64,000 nucleotides of DNA from Streptomyces hokutonensis (lineage in GTDB: Bacteria; Actinomycetota; Actinomycetes; Streptomycetales; Streptomycetaceae): positions 39,482 to 103,481 of the forward strand of contig NZ_BARG01000012.1 in assembly GCF_000376565.1 (NCBI RefSeq). Reading direction: 5' to 3'. A program made the position numbers and the translations under genes. The stretch's first letter is position 1. The number at the start of each line of letters is the position of its first letter. The notes under the pieces were generated by a model, which was not told the DNA's origin, made no database searches, and was given only the letters and a program-made list of their open reading frames with translations. Shown here piece after piece: positions 8,349-16,116 of the stretch.

Positions 8349-9449
8349 GTGGCAGACGACCGTCCCGTGCCCCTCGACGAGTACCCCGTGCACCAGGTCC
8401 CCCTGTCGATGAAGCACGTCGCGACCGGCGACCGGAACGCCTACGACCGCTGCATCTTCCACGTCCTCGACCACGAGGGCCGCGCCCTGCTCATCCTCGG
8501 CCTCGGCGTCTACCCCAACGTCGGCGTGATCGACGCCTACGCCACCCTCCGCACCGGCGACACCCTGCACGCCGTCCGCGCCTCGGACGCCCTCGGCGAC
8601 GACCGCATGCACCTCTCGGTCGGCCCGCTGCGCATCGAGGTCGAGGAGCCACTCCACCGTCTGCGCCTGCGCTGCGACGACAACTCCCTCTCGTACGACC
8701 TCACTTGGACCGCCGAGTTCCCCGCTCTCTGGGAACCCCACCACGTCCAGTACCGCGGCGACCGGCTCACCCTCGAAGGGCGCCGCTTCGTCCAGGCGGG
8801 CGGTGTGGAGGGCGTGATCCGCGCCGGTGACGAGGAGTTCCGGGTCACCGCCGACGGCTGGACCGGTACCCGTGACCGCAGTTGGGGCGTGCGGCCCATC
8901 CCCGGCGAGGAGGGCGGCCGGCTCGCCGCGGACCACCCGACCGAGGGCTTCCACTGGATCTGGTGCCCGGTCCGCTTCGAGGACCGCTTCCTCATGGTGA
9001 TCGTCCAGGAGGACGCCGACGGCCACCGCACCCTGAACGAGGCGACCGTCGTCCGCCAAGGCCACCGCGACCGCCAACTCGGCTGGCCCCAGGCCGAGAT
9101 CTCCTACCGCTCCGGCACCCGCCGGCCCGAGCGCGCCCTCATCCATCTCGGGGACGCCCGCAAACCGCAGGAACTGGAGGTCGAGATCCTGACCTCCTCA
9201 CCCCTGGCGATCGGCGCCGGCTACCCGCCCGCCGACGACTGGCAGCACGGCACCTGGCGAGGCCGCGGCTGGACCGACGCCCGCACCTACGACCTCACCC
9301 GGCCGAACCCGCTCGCCGCCTACGGAGTCACCGACCACGCGGCCCGCTTCCGCCTCGACGGCCAGGTGGGCCACGGCATCTTCGAGCACGGCTCCTTCGG
9401 CCGCCACGACCCGAGCGGCTTCACCGGCTTCGACTCGGTTGCTCCGTAG
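8349..9449 (+). CDS. Hypothetical protein, two-barrel lipocalin-like (DUF7064/CrtC-like)
   Basis: A 366-residue protein with no signal peptide and no membrane segment. It is beta-rich, with a middle motif of Trp-x-x-x-Arg-Asp-Arg-Ser-Trp-Gly-Val-Arg (WTGTRDRSWGVRP) and WIWCPVRFEDRFLMVIVQE. This pattern resembles the tandem lipocalin-like barrels of AttH/CrtC and DUF7064-type proteins, some of which act on isoprenoids or lipids. The GTG start at 8349 is set by GGGGAGG directly upstream. It precedes the APH-type kinase gene and shares a duplicated junction with it. The fold is an impression rather than a confident domain hit, and function is unknown. Confidence 0.6.
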   Translation: MADDRPVPLDEYPVHQVPLSMKHVATGDRNAYDRCIFHVLDHEGRALLILGLGVYPNVGVIDAYATLRTGDTLHAVRASDALGDDRMHLSVGPLRIEVEEPLHRLRLRCDDNSLSYDLTWTAEFPALWEPHHVQYRGDRLTLEGRRFVQAGGVEGVIRAGDEEFRVTADGWTGTRDRSWGVRPIPGEEGGRLAADHPTEGFHWIWCPVRFEDRFLMVIVQEDADGHRTLNEATVVRQGHRDRQLGWPQAEISYRSGTRRPERALIHLGDARKPQELEVEILTSSPLAIGAGYPPADDWQHGTWRGRGWTDARTYDLTRPNPLAAYGVTDHAARFRLDGQVGHGIFEHGSFGRHDPSGFTGFDSVAP

Positions 9450-9718
9450 GGGAGTTGAGACATGGCGACGGCACCCTGCCCGCGCACGACCAGCCGTGCC
9501 CCGGAGGAACTCGCCTGTGGTTCGACGGGGTTGTGTGATTCCCGCTTGTCCGGCGCCGCGCCCGTCGGTCTTACCGGCTTTGGCGCGGCGGCACCGCAAG
9601 GGAGTTGACGCATGGCCACGGCACCCCGCCCGCGCACGACCACCCGCGACCCCGAGGAACTCGCCCACCGCCTCACCGCCTGGCTCGACACCCGCCTGCC
9701 CGGCGCCAAGGCCGTCGA
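9419..9718 (+). repeat. Diverged 150-bp tandem duplication across a gene junction
   Basis: Copy A (about 9419-9568) and copy B (about 9569-9718) are in the same phase, 150 bases apart. Around the two ribosome binding sites and starts (9451-9515 against 9601-9665), 57 of 65 bases match by eye with no gaps. Each copy spans the C-terminal end of the two-barrel gene, an AGTTGA-type spacer, an ATG and the first codons of the kinase gene. Because 150 is a multiple of three, all reading frames stay aligned. Confidence 0.8.
9462..9608 (+). pseudogene. 48-codon chimeric relic ORF, possible translational coupler
   Basis: Starting at the duplicated ATG (9462), this ORF begins MATAPCPRTTSRAPEELA, matching the kinase N-terminus MATAPRPRTTTRDPEELA. 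It ends LTGFGAAAPQGS, echoing FTGFDSVAP at the end of the upstream protein. Its stop TGA (9606-9608) lies inside the spacer between ribosome binding site and ATG of the real kinase gene at 9612. It is therefore a by-product of the tandem duplication. Whether it is translated, and so couples kinase translation to the upstream gene, cannot be told from sequence. Confidence 0.55.
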
Positions 9719-10706
9719 CATCAGGGTCCCCGCGTCGAACGGCATGTCCAGCGAGACCCTGCTCTTCGACATCGAACACCCCGAACCACCCCTGCGGGCC
9801 TGCGCGTTGAGACTCGCGGCCGACCCGGCGGCGTACACCGTCTTCCCGGTCTACGACCTGCCGCGCCAGTTCCGCACCATGCGCCTGGTCGCCGACCGCA
9901 CGGACCTCCCGGTACCGGAAGTCCGCTGGCTGGAGGAGGACCCGGGCCCGCTCGGCGCCCCGTTCTTCGTGATGGAACGCGTGGAGGGACGCGTACCGCC
10001 GGACGTCATGCCCTACACGTACGAGGGCAATTGGCTGCACGCGGCGACCGACGCGGAACGGGAGCGACTGGAGGCCGCCTCGGTCGGACTGATCGCCCGC
10101 CTGCACGACCAAGTCCCTTTGCCTGAGGCTGAGTTCCTCGCCCTCCCCGGCGAGGGCGACGCGCTCAGCCGCCATGTCGCCTCCCAACGCGCCTACTACG
10201 ACTGGGTGGTTGACGGACTCGCCCGCTCGCCGCTCATCGAGAGCGCCTTCGACCGGCTGACGGAACTCTGGCCGGCCGACCCCGGCGAGACGGTCCTCAA
10301 CTGGGGCGACGCGCGCATCGGGAACGTCGTCTACGACGGGTTCGACCCCGTCGCCGTCCTCGACTGGGAGATGGCGGCACCGGCCCCGCGCGAGGTGGAC
10401 CTCGGCTGGACCGTCTATCTGCACCGCTTCTTCCAGGACCTCACGGCCGCCTTCGGCCAGACGGGCCTGCCGGAGTTCTTCCGCCGGGACCGGGTGGAGG
10501 CTCGGTACGCCGAACTCACCGGCCACACCCCGCGCGACATGGACTTCTACACCCTCTACGCGGCCCTGCGGCATGCGATCGTGATGCTGCGCATCGCCTA
10601 CCGGCAGGTGCACTTCGGGGAGAGCGCCGTCCCGGCGGACCCGGACACACTGATCCTGCACCACGGCAGCCTGCGGGCCATGGTGCAGGGCAGTTACTGG
10701 GGTTGA
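9612..10706 (+). CDS. APH-family small-molecule kinase (ACAD10/11 N-terminal type)
   Basis: A 364-residue phosphotransferase with the aminoglycoside-phosphotransferase fold: APFFVMERVEGRVPPDVMP in the hinge region, LIARLHD, then the Brenner-type loop VLNWGDARIGNVVYDG and the metal-binding VAVLDWEMAAPAPREVDLGW. The catalytic Asp is in NWGDARIGN, where the usual HGD is NWGD. Relatives such as the ACAD10/11 kinase domain and LvaA phosphorylate hydroxyacyl-CoA; antibiotic resistance is unlikely. The acyl-CoA dehydrogenase at 6824-8005 supports a hydroxy-fatty-acid role by analogy. The start has AAGGGAGTTGACGC in front of it. Confidence 0.82.
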   Translation: MATAPRPRTTTRDPEELAHRLTAWLDTRLPGAKAVDIRVPASNGMSSETLLFDIEHPEPPLRACALRLAADPAAYTVFPVYDLPRQFRTMRLVADRTDLPVPEVRWLEEDPGPLGAPFFVMERVEGRVPPDVMPYTYEGNWLHAATDAERERLEAASVGLIARLHDQVPLPEAEFLALPGEGDALSRHVASQRAYYDWVVDGLARSPLIESAFDRLTELWPADPGETVLNWGDARIGNVVYDGFDPVAVLDWEMAAPAPREVDLGWTVYLHRFFQDLTAAFGQTGLPEFFRRDRVEARYAELTGHTPRDMDFYTLYAALRHAIVMLRIAYRQVHFGESAVPADPDTLILHHGSLRAMVQGSYWG

Positions 10707-10716
10707 GCGAGAGCGC

Positions 10717-11151
10717 TCAGGCAGCGCGGCGCATGTCGGGCACCCGCATCGGACGCGAGCTGGGGCCACCGACGTGCGAGAAGGGCTGCGTGCGCCAGTC
10801 GAGGCCCTGAGGGAGCGTCAACAGCAGCGCGGTGTCCTGCTCCTGGAGCTCCGTGGTCTCGTCGGCGGACCGGGCGTCGGCCGCCTCGCGGCCTGTGCCG
10901 GCGCAGACCGTCAGCCCGAACGGGTTCCACGGCGAGGCGCACAGCGCGTGCTCCGGCAGGACCTCCTCGTCCGCGAGGAGCGCGATGGGCTGCACGCAGT
11001 CCGGGCAGATCACCCGGTACATCTCGAAGGTGTCGTACTCGTCGAGTTCGTCGGCCTCGAAACCGTCGGGTTCGACGCCCTCCGGCTCGGACTCGACGAC
11101 GAGCTGCGGCCGCTTGGGCGCGGTGCGTCCAGGGCGCTTAAGACTCTGCAT
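10717..11151 (-). CDS. Hypothetical protein with a zinc-ribbon-like cysteine set
   Basis: A 144-residue protein of unknown function. An acidic stretch (EPEGVEPDGFEADELDEYD) is followed by ICPDCVQPIALLADEEVLPE, then C-ASPWNPFGLTVC. The CPDC pair plus two later cysteines could bind a metal. It starts MQSLKRPGRTAPKRP with a good ribosome binding site (GGGGGAG) upstream. It converges on the kinase gene with only 10 bases between stops, and its 5' side faces the Lrp/AsnC regulator. Confidence 0.65.
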   Translation of the reverse strand: MQSLKRPGRTAPKRPQLVVESEPEGVEPDGFEADELDEYDTFEMYRVICPDCVQPIALLADEEVLPEHALCASPWNPFGLTVCAGTGREAADARSADETTELQEQDTALLLTLPQGLDWRTQPFSHVGGPSSRPMRVPDMRRAA

Positions 11152-11420
11152 GGGTTTCTCCCCCTACTGGGCTGGGCCGTGAAGGCGCTGCGGCCTCGAC
11201 CACAGCAAGCACTTCCCGTCCGGTCTCCGCGGTAATCACGAGAACATCACGGAGACGGTCCAGGGCCTGTGGCGTTCGTCACATGCCGCCCGCAGATGCC
11301 CGGGGCGGCGGATTTGTCCCCAGCTGACTCACAGGCTGCGCTCCGCCACATCACGAACCGGGTATGACCTGCGCCGCTGAGGTATCGGAGGAGATCAGCG
11401 GCCATGTAAGTTCTTGCGCC

Positions 11421-11861
11421 ATGGAGGAGCTGGACCGACAAATCGTGCAGCTGCTCGTCAAGGACGGGCGGATGAGCTACACAGACCTGGGCAAGGCCAC
11501 GGGCCTGTCCACGTCGGCCGTGCACCAGCGGGTGCGCCGGCTGGAACAGCGTGGCGTCATCCGCGGGTATGCGGCGGTCGTCGACCCGGAGGCGGTGGGC
11601 CTGCCCATGACCGCCTTCATCTCGGTGAAACCGTTCGACCCCAGCGCCCCCGACGACATCGCGGACCGCCTCTCCGGCGTCCCCGAGATCGAGGCCTGCC
11701 ACAGCGTCGCGGGCGAGGAGAACTACATCCTCAAGGTGCGGGTGTCCACCCCGCACGAACTGGAGGAACTGCTCGCCCGGCTGCGCGGCCTGGCCGGCGT
11801 CTCGACCCGCACCACGGTGGTCCTCTCGACGCCCTACGAGGCACGCCCACCGCGCATCTGA
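11421..11861 (+). CDS. Lrp/AsnC-family regulator
   Basis: A 146-residue protein with an N-terminal HTH (LDRQIVQLLVKDGRMSYTDL, GLSTSAVHQRVRRLEQRGVI) and a C-terminal RAM/ACT-like effector domain (CHSVAGEENYILKVRVSTPH). Length and layout are standard for amino-acid-responsive Lrp/AsnC regulators. The ATG at 11421 has no ribosome binding site at normal distance; the nearest (CGGAGGAG) is about 27 bases upstream, so a leaderless message is possible. The amidohydrolase gene begins 47 bases downstream and is a likely co-transcribed partner. Confidence 0.9.
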   Translation: MEELDRQIVQLLVKDGRMSYTDLGKATGLSTSAVHQRVRRLEQRGVIRGYAAVVDPEAVGLPMTAFISVKPFDPSAPDDIADRLSGVPEIEACHSVAGEENYILKVRVSTPHELEELLARLRGLAGVSTRTTVVLSTPYEARPPRI

Positions 11862-11908
11862 CCGACCTGCGTGCGGGGCCGCACGGGCGAGGCGCGAGAC
11901 TGTTCCCC

Positions 11909-13510
11909 ATGAGTGAGCGCACCCCCGAACCGGCCACCGTCCTGCTCCGCCGCGGCGAAGTCCACAGTCCCGCCGACCCGTTCGCGACCGCGATGGTCGT
12001 GGAACGCGGCCAGGTCGCCTGGGTCGGCTCCGAGGGCGCCGCCGACGCGTTCGCGGACGGGGTCGACGAGGTGGTCGACCTGGACGGCGCGCTCGTCACC
12101 CCGGCGTTCACCGACGCACATGTGCACACCACGGCCACCGGCCTCGCGCTCACCGGCCTCGATCTCTCCGACGCGCCCTCCCTGGAGACGGCCCTGTCCC
12201 TCGTCCGGGACTTCGCCGCCACCCGCCCGGCCGACCGCGTCCTGCTCGGCCACGGCTGGGACGCCGCCCGCTGGCCGGGAGGCCGCCCGCCGACCCGCGC
12301 CGAACTCGACGCGGCGACCGGCGGACGCCCGCTCTACCTCTCCCGCATCGACGTCCACTCCGCGGTCGTCACGACGGCCCTGCTCGACATGGTCCCCGGC
12401 TTCGACGCCCCGGACGGCCCCCTCACCGCCGACGCCCACCACACCGTCCGCGCCACCGCGCTCGCCGCCATCACGCCGGAACAGCGCGTCGGGGCCCAGC
12501 GCACCGCCCTCGCCCACGCGGCCTCCTTGGGCGTCGGCTCGGTCCACGAGTGCGCCGGACCCGACATCTCCTCCGAGGACGACTTCACGGGCCTGCTGCG
12601 GCTCGCCGCCGAGGAACCCGGGCCGCGCGTCGTCGGCTACTGGGCCGAGCAGGATGTGGCGAAAGCGCGGGACCTGGGCGCCGTAGGAGCTGCCGGGGAC
12701 CTCTTCGTGGACGGGGCGCTCGGGTCGCACACCGCGTGTCTGCATCAGCCGTACGCCGACGCCGGGCACACCGGGATCGCCTACCTCGACGCGGAGGCCG
12801 TCGCCGCCCATGTCGTGGCCTGCACCGAGGCGGGCCTCCAAGCGGGCTTCCACGCCATCGGGGACGCCGCGGTGACCGCCGTGGTCGAGGGCGTCCGCGC
12901 GGCCGCGGAGAAGGTCGGCCTGGCCCGTGTCCGCGCCGCCCGGCACCGCGTCGAACACGCCGAGATGCTCACCCCGGAGACCATCGCCGCCTTCGCCGAA
13001 CTGGGCCTGACCGCCTCCGTGCAGCCCGCCTTCGACGCGCTGTGGGGCGGCGAGGAGGGCATGTACGCCCAGCGCCTGGGCGTCGAACGGGCCCGTGCCC
13101 TGAACCCCTTCGCGGCCCTGCTGCGGGCCGGAGTGCCGCTCGCCTTCGGCTCCGACAGCCCGGTCACCCCGGTCGACCCCTGGGGCACGGTCCGCGCCGC
13201 CGCGTTCCACCGGACGGCTGAACACCGCGTCTCCGCGCGGGCCGCGTTCACCGCACATACGCGCGGCGGCTGGCGGGCCGTGGGACGGGACGACGCGGGT
13301 GTTCTGGTCCCCGGAGCGCCCGCCGACTACGCCGTCTGGCGGACCGACGCCCTGGTCGTGCAGGCGCCCGACGACCGGGTCGCACGCTGGTCGACCGACC
13401 CGCGCTCCGGCACACCCGGACTGCCCGACCTGACGCCGGGGGGAGACCTTCCGGTTTGTCTGCGTACCGTCGTGGGCGGACGGACGGTGTTCGTACGGCC
13501 GGGCGAGTGA
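11909..13510 (+). CDS. YtcJ-type metal-dependent amidohydrolase
   Basis: A 533-residue amidohydrolase_3 family protein. It has the metal-binding TDAHVHTTATG near residue 70, LGHGWDAARWP, VDGALGSHTA, the His motif FHAIGDAAV and the late Asp in FGSDSPVTPVDPWG. It would hydrolyse an amide or ester-like bond in a cytoplasmic small molecule; YtcJ relatives have few known substrates. It lies just downstream of the Lrp/AsnC regulator on the same strand, which may control it. The substrate is not identifiable. Confidence 0.88.
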   Translation: MSERTPEPATVLLRRGEVHSPADPFATAMVVERGQVAWVGSEGAADAFADGVDEVVDLDGALVTPAFTDAHVHTTATGLALTGLDLSDAPSLETALSLVRDFAATRPADRVLLGHGWDAARWPGGRPPTRAELDAATGGRPLYLSRIDVHSAVVTTALLDMVPGFDAPDGPLTADAHHTVRATALAAITPEQRVGAQRTALAHAASLGVGSVHECAGPDISSEDDFTGLLRLAAEEPGPRVVGYWAEQDVAKARDLGAVGAAGDLFVDGALGSHTACLHQPYADAGHTGIAYLDAEAVAAHVVACTEAGLQAGFHAIGDAAVTAVVEGVRAAAEKVGLARVRAARHRVEHAEMLTPETIAAFAELGLTASVQPAFDALWGGEEGMYAQRLGVERARALNPFAALLRAGVPLAFGSDSPVTPVDPWGTVRAAAFHRTAEHRVSARAAFTAHTRGGWRAVGRDDAGVLVPGAPADYAVWRTDALVVQAPDDRVARWSTDPRSGTPGLPDLTPGGDLPVCLRTVVGGRTVFVRPGE

Positions 13511-13619
13511 TCTCCCGGGGTGGCGCGCCCCCGATCCACGCCCGCCGCCGCGTCGCGCGACCTGCGCATCCTCTGCCCTGACCAGCCAGTTGATGGAGAA
13601 AGCGCAGATCAGAGGGCTG

Positions 13620-13650
13620 TTGACAGTTGGGCGCAGGGGGCCGGTAGGTT
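13620..13650 (+). promoter_or_regulatory. Vegetative-type promoter in the ppm1 upstream region
   Basis: TTGACA (13620-13625) and TAGGTT (13645-13650) are separated by 19 bases and match the Streptomyces HrdB-type consensus TTGACA/TAGGAT well apart from slightly long spacing. The start of transcription would be near 13657, almost 390 bases before the ppm1 start codon. Confidence 0.5.
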
Positions 13651-13656
13651 CGTCCG

Positions 13657-13943
13657 AGTCCACCACCGGACGCCCGACCGGGGAACCTCCGAACAATCGC
13701 CGAAGCGCCGCTGGGTCAGGGACGGTGTGCCGCACCGGGGCACCGCCACTGGGAGCCAGGCTCAGCGCCCGCGCCACGGCGAGGGAACGTTCCGGCCGGT
13801 CGGCTGGTGTGACCCGGGTGGGGCCCGGACGTCCAGTAGACAACGGCTTTGGTCGACCCGCAGCCGGCGGGTCCCAGGTCGGCCCGAAGGGCGCCGGGCC
13901 CCCATCCGCAGCACACCAGTGCCCAAAAGGCACAGTCTTACCC
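13657..13943 (+). ncRNA. Candidate structured small RNA or long 5' leader
   Basis: Downstream of the promoter-like pair, the sequence is GC-rich with perfect short stems: GACCCGC/GCGGGTC (13855-13873) and GTGCC/GGCAC (13919-13933, loop CAAAA) followed by AGTCTTACCCC. No known RNA family (tmRNA, RNase P, 6S, riboswitch) is recognisable. It could be an independent RNA ending near 13943 or the leader of ppm1. Confidence 0.25.
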
Positions 13944-14044
13944 CGTTCTTGTCGAATCGACACCACCGTACGAACGACGTGGCACGTCATCCCAGGCGGC
14001 GGCCACTATGGTGGACGCCTGCGTACGGACATGAAGGGGCAGCA

Positions 14045-14857
14045 GTGAACGACGGCGACGGAGCCCTCGCGGCACAGGCCCAGGGGCGGAAGTTCGGCCC
14101 GCTAGGCACGGCCTTGGTGATCATCCCGACCTACAACGAGGCGGAGAACATCAAGTCCATCGTCGGGCGGGTGCGAAAGTCGGTCCCCGAGGCTCATGTC
14201 CTCGTGGCCGACGACAACAGCCCCGACGGCACGGGCAAGCTGGCCGACGAGCTGGCGGCCGAGGACGAACAGGTCCAGGTACTGCACCGCAAGGGCAAGG
14301 AGGGCCTCGGCGCCGCCTATCTCGCGGGCTTCCGCTGGGGCATCGACAACGGCTACGGCGTCCTCGTCGAGATGGACGCCGACGGCTCCCACCGGCCCGA
14401 GGAGCTGCCCCGGCTGCTCACCGCGCTCAAGGGCGCGGACCTGGTGCTCGGCTCCCGCTGGGTGCCCGGCGGCCGGGTGGTGAACTGGCCGAAGTCCCGC
14501 GAGTTCATCTCCCGGGGCGGCAGCCTCTACTCGCGCGTGGCGCTCGACCTGCCGCTGCGCGACATCACCGGCGGCTACCGCGCCTTCCGCCGCGAGACCC
14601 TCGAAGGCCTCGGTCTGGACGACGTGGCCTCCCAGGGCTACTGCTTCCAGGTCGACCTGGCCCGCCGCGCCGTCAAGGCCGGCTACCACGTCGTCGAGGT
14701 CCCCATCACCTTCGTGGAGCGCGAACACGGCGACTCCAAGATGAGCCGCGACATCCTCGTCGAGGCCCTGTGGCGGGTCACCACCTGGGGCGTGGGGGAG
14801 CGGATCGGCAAGCTCCGCGGCCGGGGCAAGCCCGGAGGAAAGCCCTCACAGCCGTAG
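14045..14857 (+). CDS. ppm1: Polyprenol-phosphate mannosyltransferase
   Basis: A 270-residue GT2-family enzyme that transfers mannose from GDP-mannose to polyprenyl phosphate, the donor for protein O-mannosylation and lipoglycans at the membrane. Visible motifs are LVIIPTYNEAENI, LVADDNSPDGTGKLAD, the DxD-like EMDADGSHRPEELP, LGSRWVPGG and the late QGYCFQVDLARRAV and PITFVEREHGDSKMS. It is a soluble catalytic unit without the acyltransferase domain fused in mycobacterial Ppm1. The GTG start at 14045 follows GAAGGGG. S. coelicolor Ppm1 is needed for phage phiC31 infection, recalled knowledge. fxsA follows on the same strand. Confidence 0.88.
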   Translation: MNDGDGALAAQAQGRKFGPLGTALVIIPTYNEAENIKSIVGRVRKSVPEAHVLVADDNSPDGTGKLADELAAEDEQVQVLHRKGKEGLGAAYLAGFRWGIDNGYGVLVEMDADGSHRPEELPRLLTALKGADLVLGSRWVPGGRVVNWPKSREFISRGGSLYSRVALDLPLRDITGGYRAFRRETLEGLGLDDVASQGYCFQVDLARRAVKAGYHVVEVPITFVEREHGDSKMSRDILVEALWRVTTWGVGERIGKLRGRGKPGGKPSQP

Positions 14858-14929
14858 CCCTACGACCTCACAGGCCTCGTTGATCGTCCCCTTATCCCGC
14901 ACTGAGCCGGGCCCAGGCACACTGGACGT

Positions 14930-15487
14930 ATGACGACTGGCGCATCCACCCCTTCCTCAGCCGCCCGGCCCCCGCGTTCCCGGCTGCGTACGTTCCTGCC
15001 GCTGGGCATCGCCGCGTGGCTGGTGCTGGAGATCTGGCTGCTGACCGTGGTGGCGGGCGCGTCGAGCGGTCTTACGGTCTTTCTGCTGCTGCTCGCCGGG
15101 TTCGTGCTCGGCGCGGTGGTGATCAAGCGGGCGGGCCGGCGGGCCTTCCAGAACCTGAGCCAGGCCGTGCAGCAGGGCACCGCCCCGGCCAGCGGCGGTG
15201 GCAGCGGCCTGATGATGCTGGGCGGACTGCTGCTGATGATCCCGGGGCTGATCTCGGACGCCGTGGGGCTGCTCCTGCTGATCCCGCCGGTCCAGCAGGC
15301 ACTGGGGCGCTACGCGGAGCGCACGGTCGAGCGGAAGCTGCGCAAGGCCGCCCCGGGCACCCTCGGGGACGCCTTCCAGCAGGCCCGGATCCACCGCCCG
15401 GACGGCAAGGTCGTCCAGGGCGAGGTCATCCGGGACGAGCCCGGCGGTGACGCCCCGGAGGGCCCGCGTCCGCCGCTCACCCGCTGA
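14930..15487 (+). CDS. fxsA: FxsA family membrane protein
   Basis: A 185-residue membrane protein with hydrophobic segments at about residues 22-45, 48-65 and 90-120. It carries the FxsA signature GGLLLMIPGLISDAVGLLLL. E. coli FxsA modulates exclusion of phage T7 by F plasmid PifA; the role in Streptomyces is not known. The C-terminus is long, charged and Pro-rich. It starts at ATG 14930 with no strong ribosome binding site, so it may be leaderless. It is convergent with rbpA across a strong hairpin. Confidence 0.88.
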   Translation: MTTGASTPSSAARPPRSRLRTFLPLGIAAWLVLEIWLLTVVAGASSGLTVFLLLLAGFVLGAVVIKRAGRRAFQNLSQAVQQGTAPASGGGSGLMMLGGLLLMIPGLISDAVGLLLLIPPVQQALGRYAERTVERKLRKAAPGTLGDAFQQARIHRPDGKVVQGEVIRDEPGGDAPEGPRPPLTR

Positions 15488-15502
15488 CATCCGGGCAGGC
15501 AA

Positions 15503-15542
15503 AAGCGCGGGCGCCGTACATGTTCGTACGGCGCCCGCGCTT
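15503..15542. terminator. Bidirectional terminator between fxsA and rbpA
   Basis: A perfect 17-bp stem, AAGCGCGGGCGCCGTAC (15503-15519) and GTACGGCGCCCGCGCTT (15526-15542), closes a 6-base loop ATGTTC. It sits between the stops of two convergent genes and should stop transcription from both sides. Confidence 0.9.
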
Positions 15543-15593
15543 ACTTGCTTGTGCCACTTGCGTGTGCGGTAGAACCGCTCCGCACCCTCAGAA

Positions 15594-15968
15594 CTAGGCC
15601 GACTTGCGGCTGTCCCTCGGGTGAACCGCGATATTCATCGCGCCGGAACGGAGAACGGCAAGACGCTCCTCGAGGACCTCTTCGAGTTCCTCGCGGGTGC
15701 GCCGCTCCATCAGCATGTCCCAGTGGGTACGCGCGGGCTTGGCCTTCTTTTCCTCAGGGCCGTCGCCGTCGACCAGGAGTGCCTGGGCCCCGCAGACCTT
15801 GCACTCCCACTCCGGCGGAATCTCCGCCTCGACCGAGAAGGGCATCTCAAAGCGATGGCCCTTCTCGCATGCGTACTCCACGGCCTGGCGTGGTGCCAGG
15901 TCGATACCGCGGTCCGTCTCGTAGCTGGTCACCACGAGGCGCGTGCCGCGAAGAGCTCGCTCACTCAT
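15594..15968 (-). CDS. rbpA: RNA polymerase-binding protein RbpA
   Basis: A 124-residue actinobacterial transcription factor that binds RNA polymerase and the principal sigma factor and stabilises open complexes. The N-terminal tail SERALRGTRLV is followed by the zinc-fold core (YACEKGHRFEMPF and WECKVCGAQALLVDG), the basic linker KKAKPARTHWDMLMERR, and the sigma-interacting helix REELEEVLEERLAVLRSG. The length is typical. The start has GGGAGG eight bases upstream. Transcription is expected from the sigma-R promoter at 16030-16056, linking it to thiol stress and recovery from rifampicin-like insult, as known for S. coelicolor. Confidence 0.97.
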   Translation of the reverse strand: MSERALRGTRLVVTSYETDRGIDLAPRQAVEYACEKGHRFEMPFSVEAEIPPEWECKVCGAQALLVDGDGPEEKKAKPARTHWDMLMERRTREELEEVLEERLAVLRSGAMNIAVHPRDSRKSA

Positions 15969-16029
15969 GAATCGTGCCTCCCGGGCTTGTCGCCCACAGG
16001 ACAGGTGTCGCTGTCGTCGTCATCCGGTC

Positions 16030-16056
16030 AACGTCCGGTCGGCGGTAAAGATTCCC
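16030..16056 (-). promoter_or_regulatory. Sigma-R (thiol-oxidative stress) promoter of rbpA
   Basis: Read on the minus strand, GGGAAT (16056-16051), 18 bases, then GTT (16032-16030): a perfect match to the sigma-R consensus GGAAT-N18-GTT. It lies about 62 bases upstream of the rbpA start. rbpA is an established sigma-R target in S. coelicolor. Confidence 0.88.
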
Positions 16057-16116
16057 GTACGGGGTCATGCGTCGCCGTCGTAGCCGCCCCTTGTTGTACC
16101 CACCAGCGCCCGGTTT

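Larger units (their letters stand above)
13511..14044. other. 534-bp gene-free region upstream of ppm1
   Basis: No frame here looks like protein, and the apparent upstream extension of ppm1 has atypical composition. The region holds a promoter-like pair at 13620-13650, short hairpins at 13855-13873 and 13919-13933, and the ppm1 5' region, where TATGGT near 14003 could be a -10. It may encode a small RNA. Confidence 0.5.

Noticed and set aside
9612..10706. Aminoglycoside resistance gene
   Set aside because: The APH fold is shared, but the sequence resembles the ACAD10/11 and LvaA kinase branch, and the context is lipid metabolism.
13520..14044. In-frame upstream extension of ppm1
   Set aside because: The extension has non-protein-like composition, and GTG 14045 has a ribosome binding site and the expected family N-terminus.
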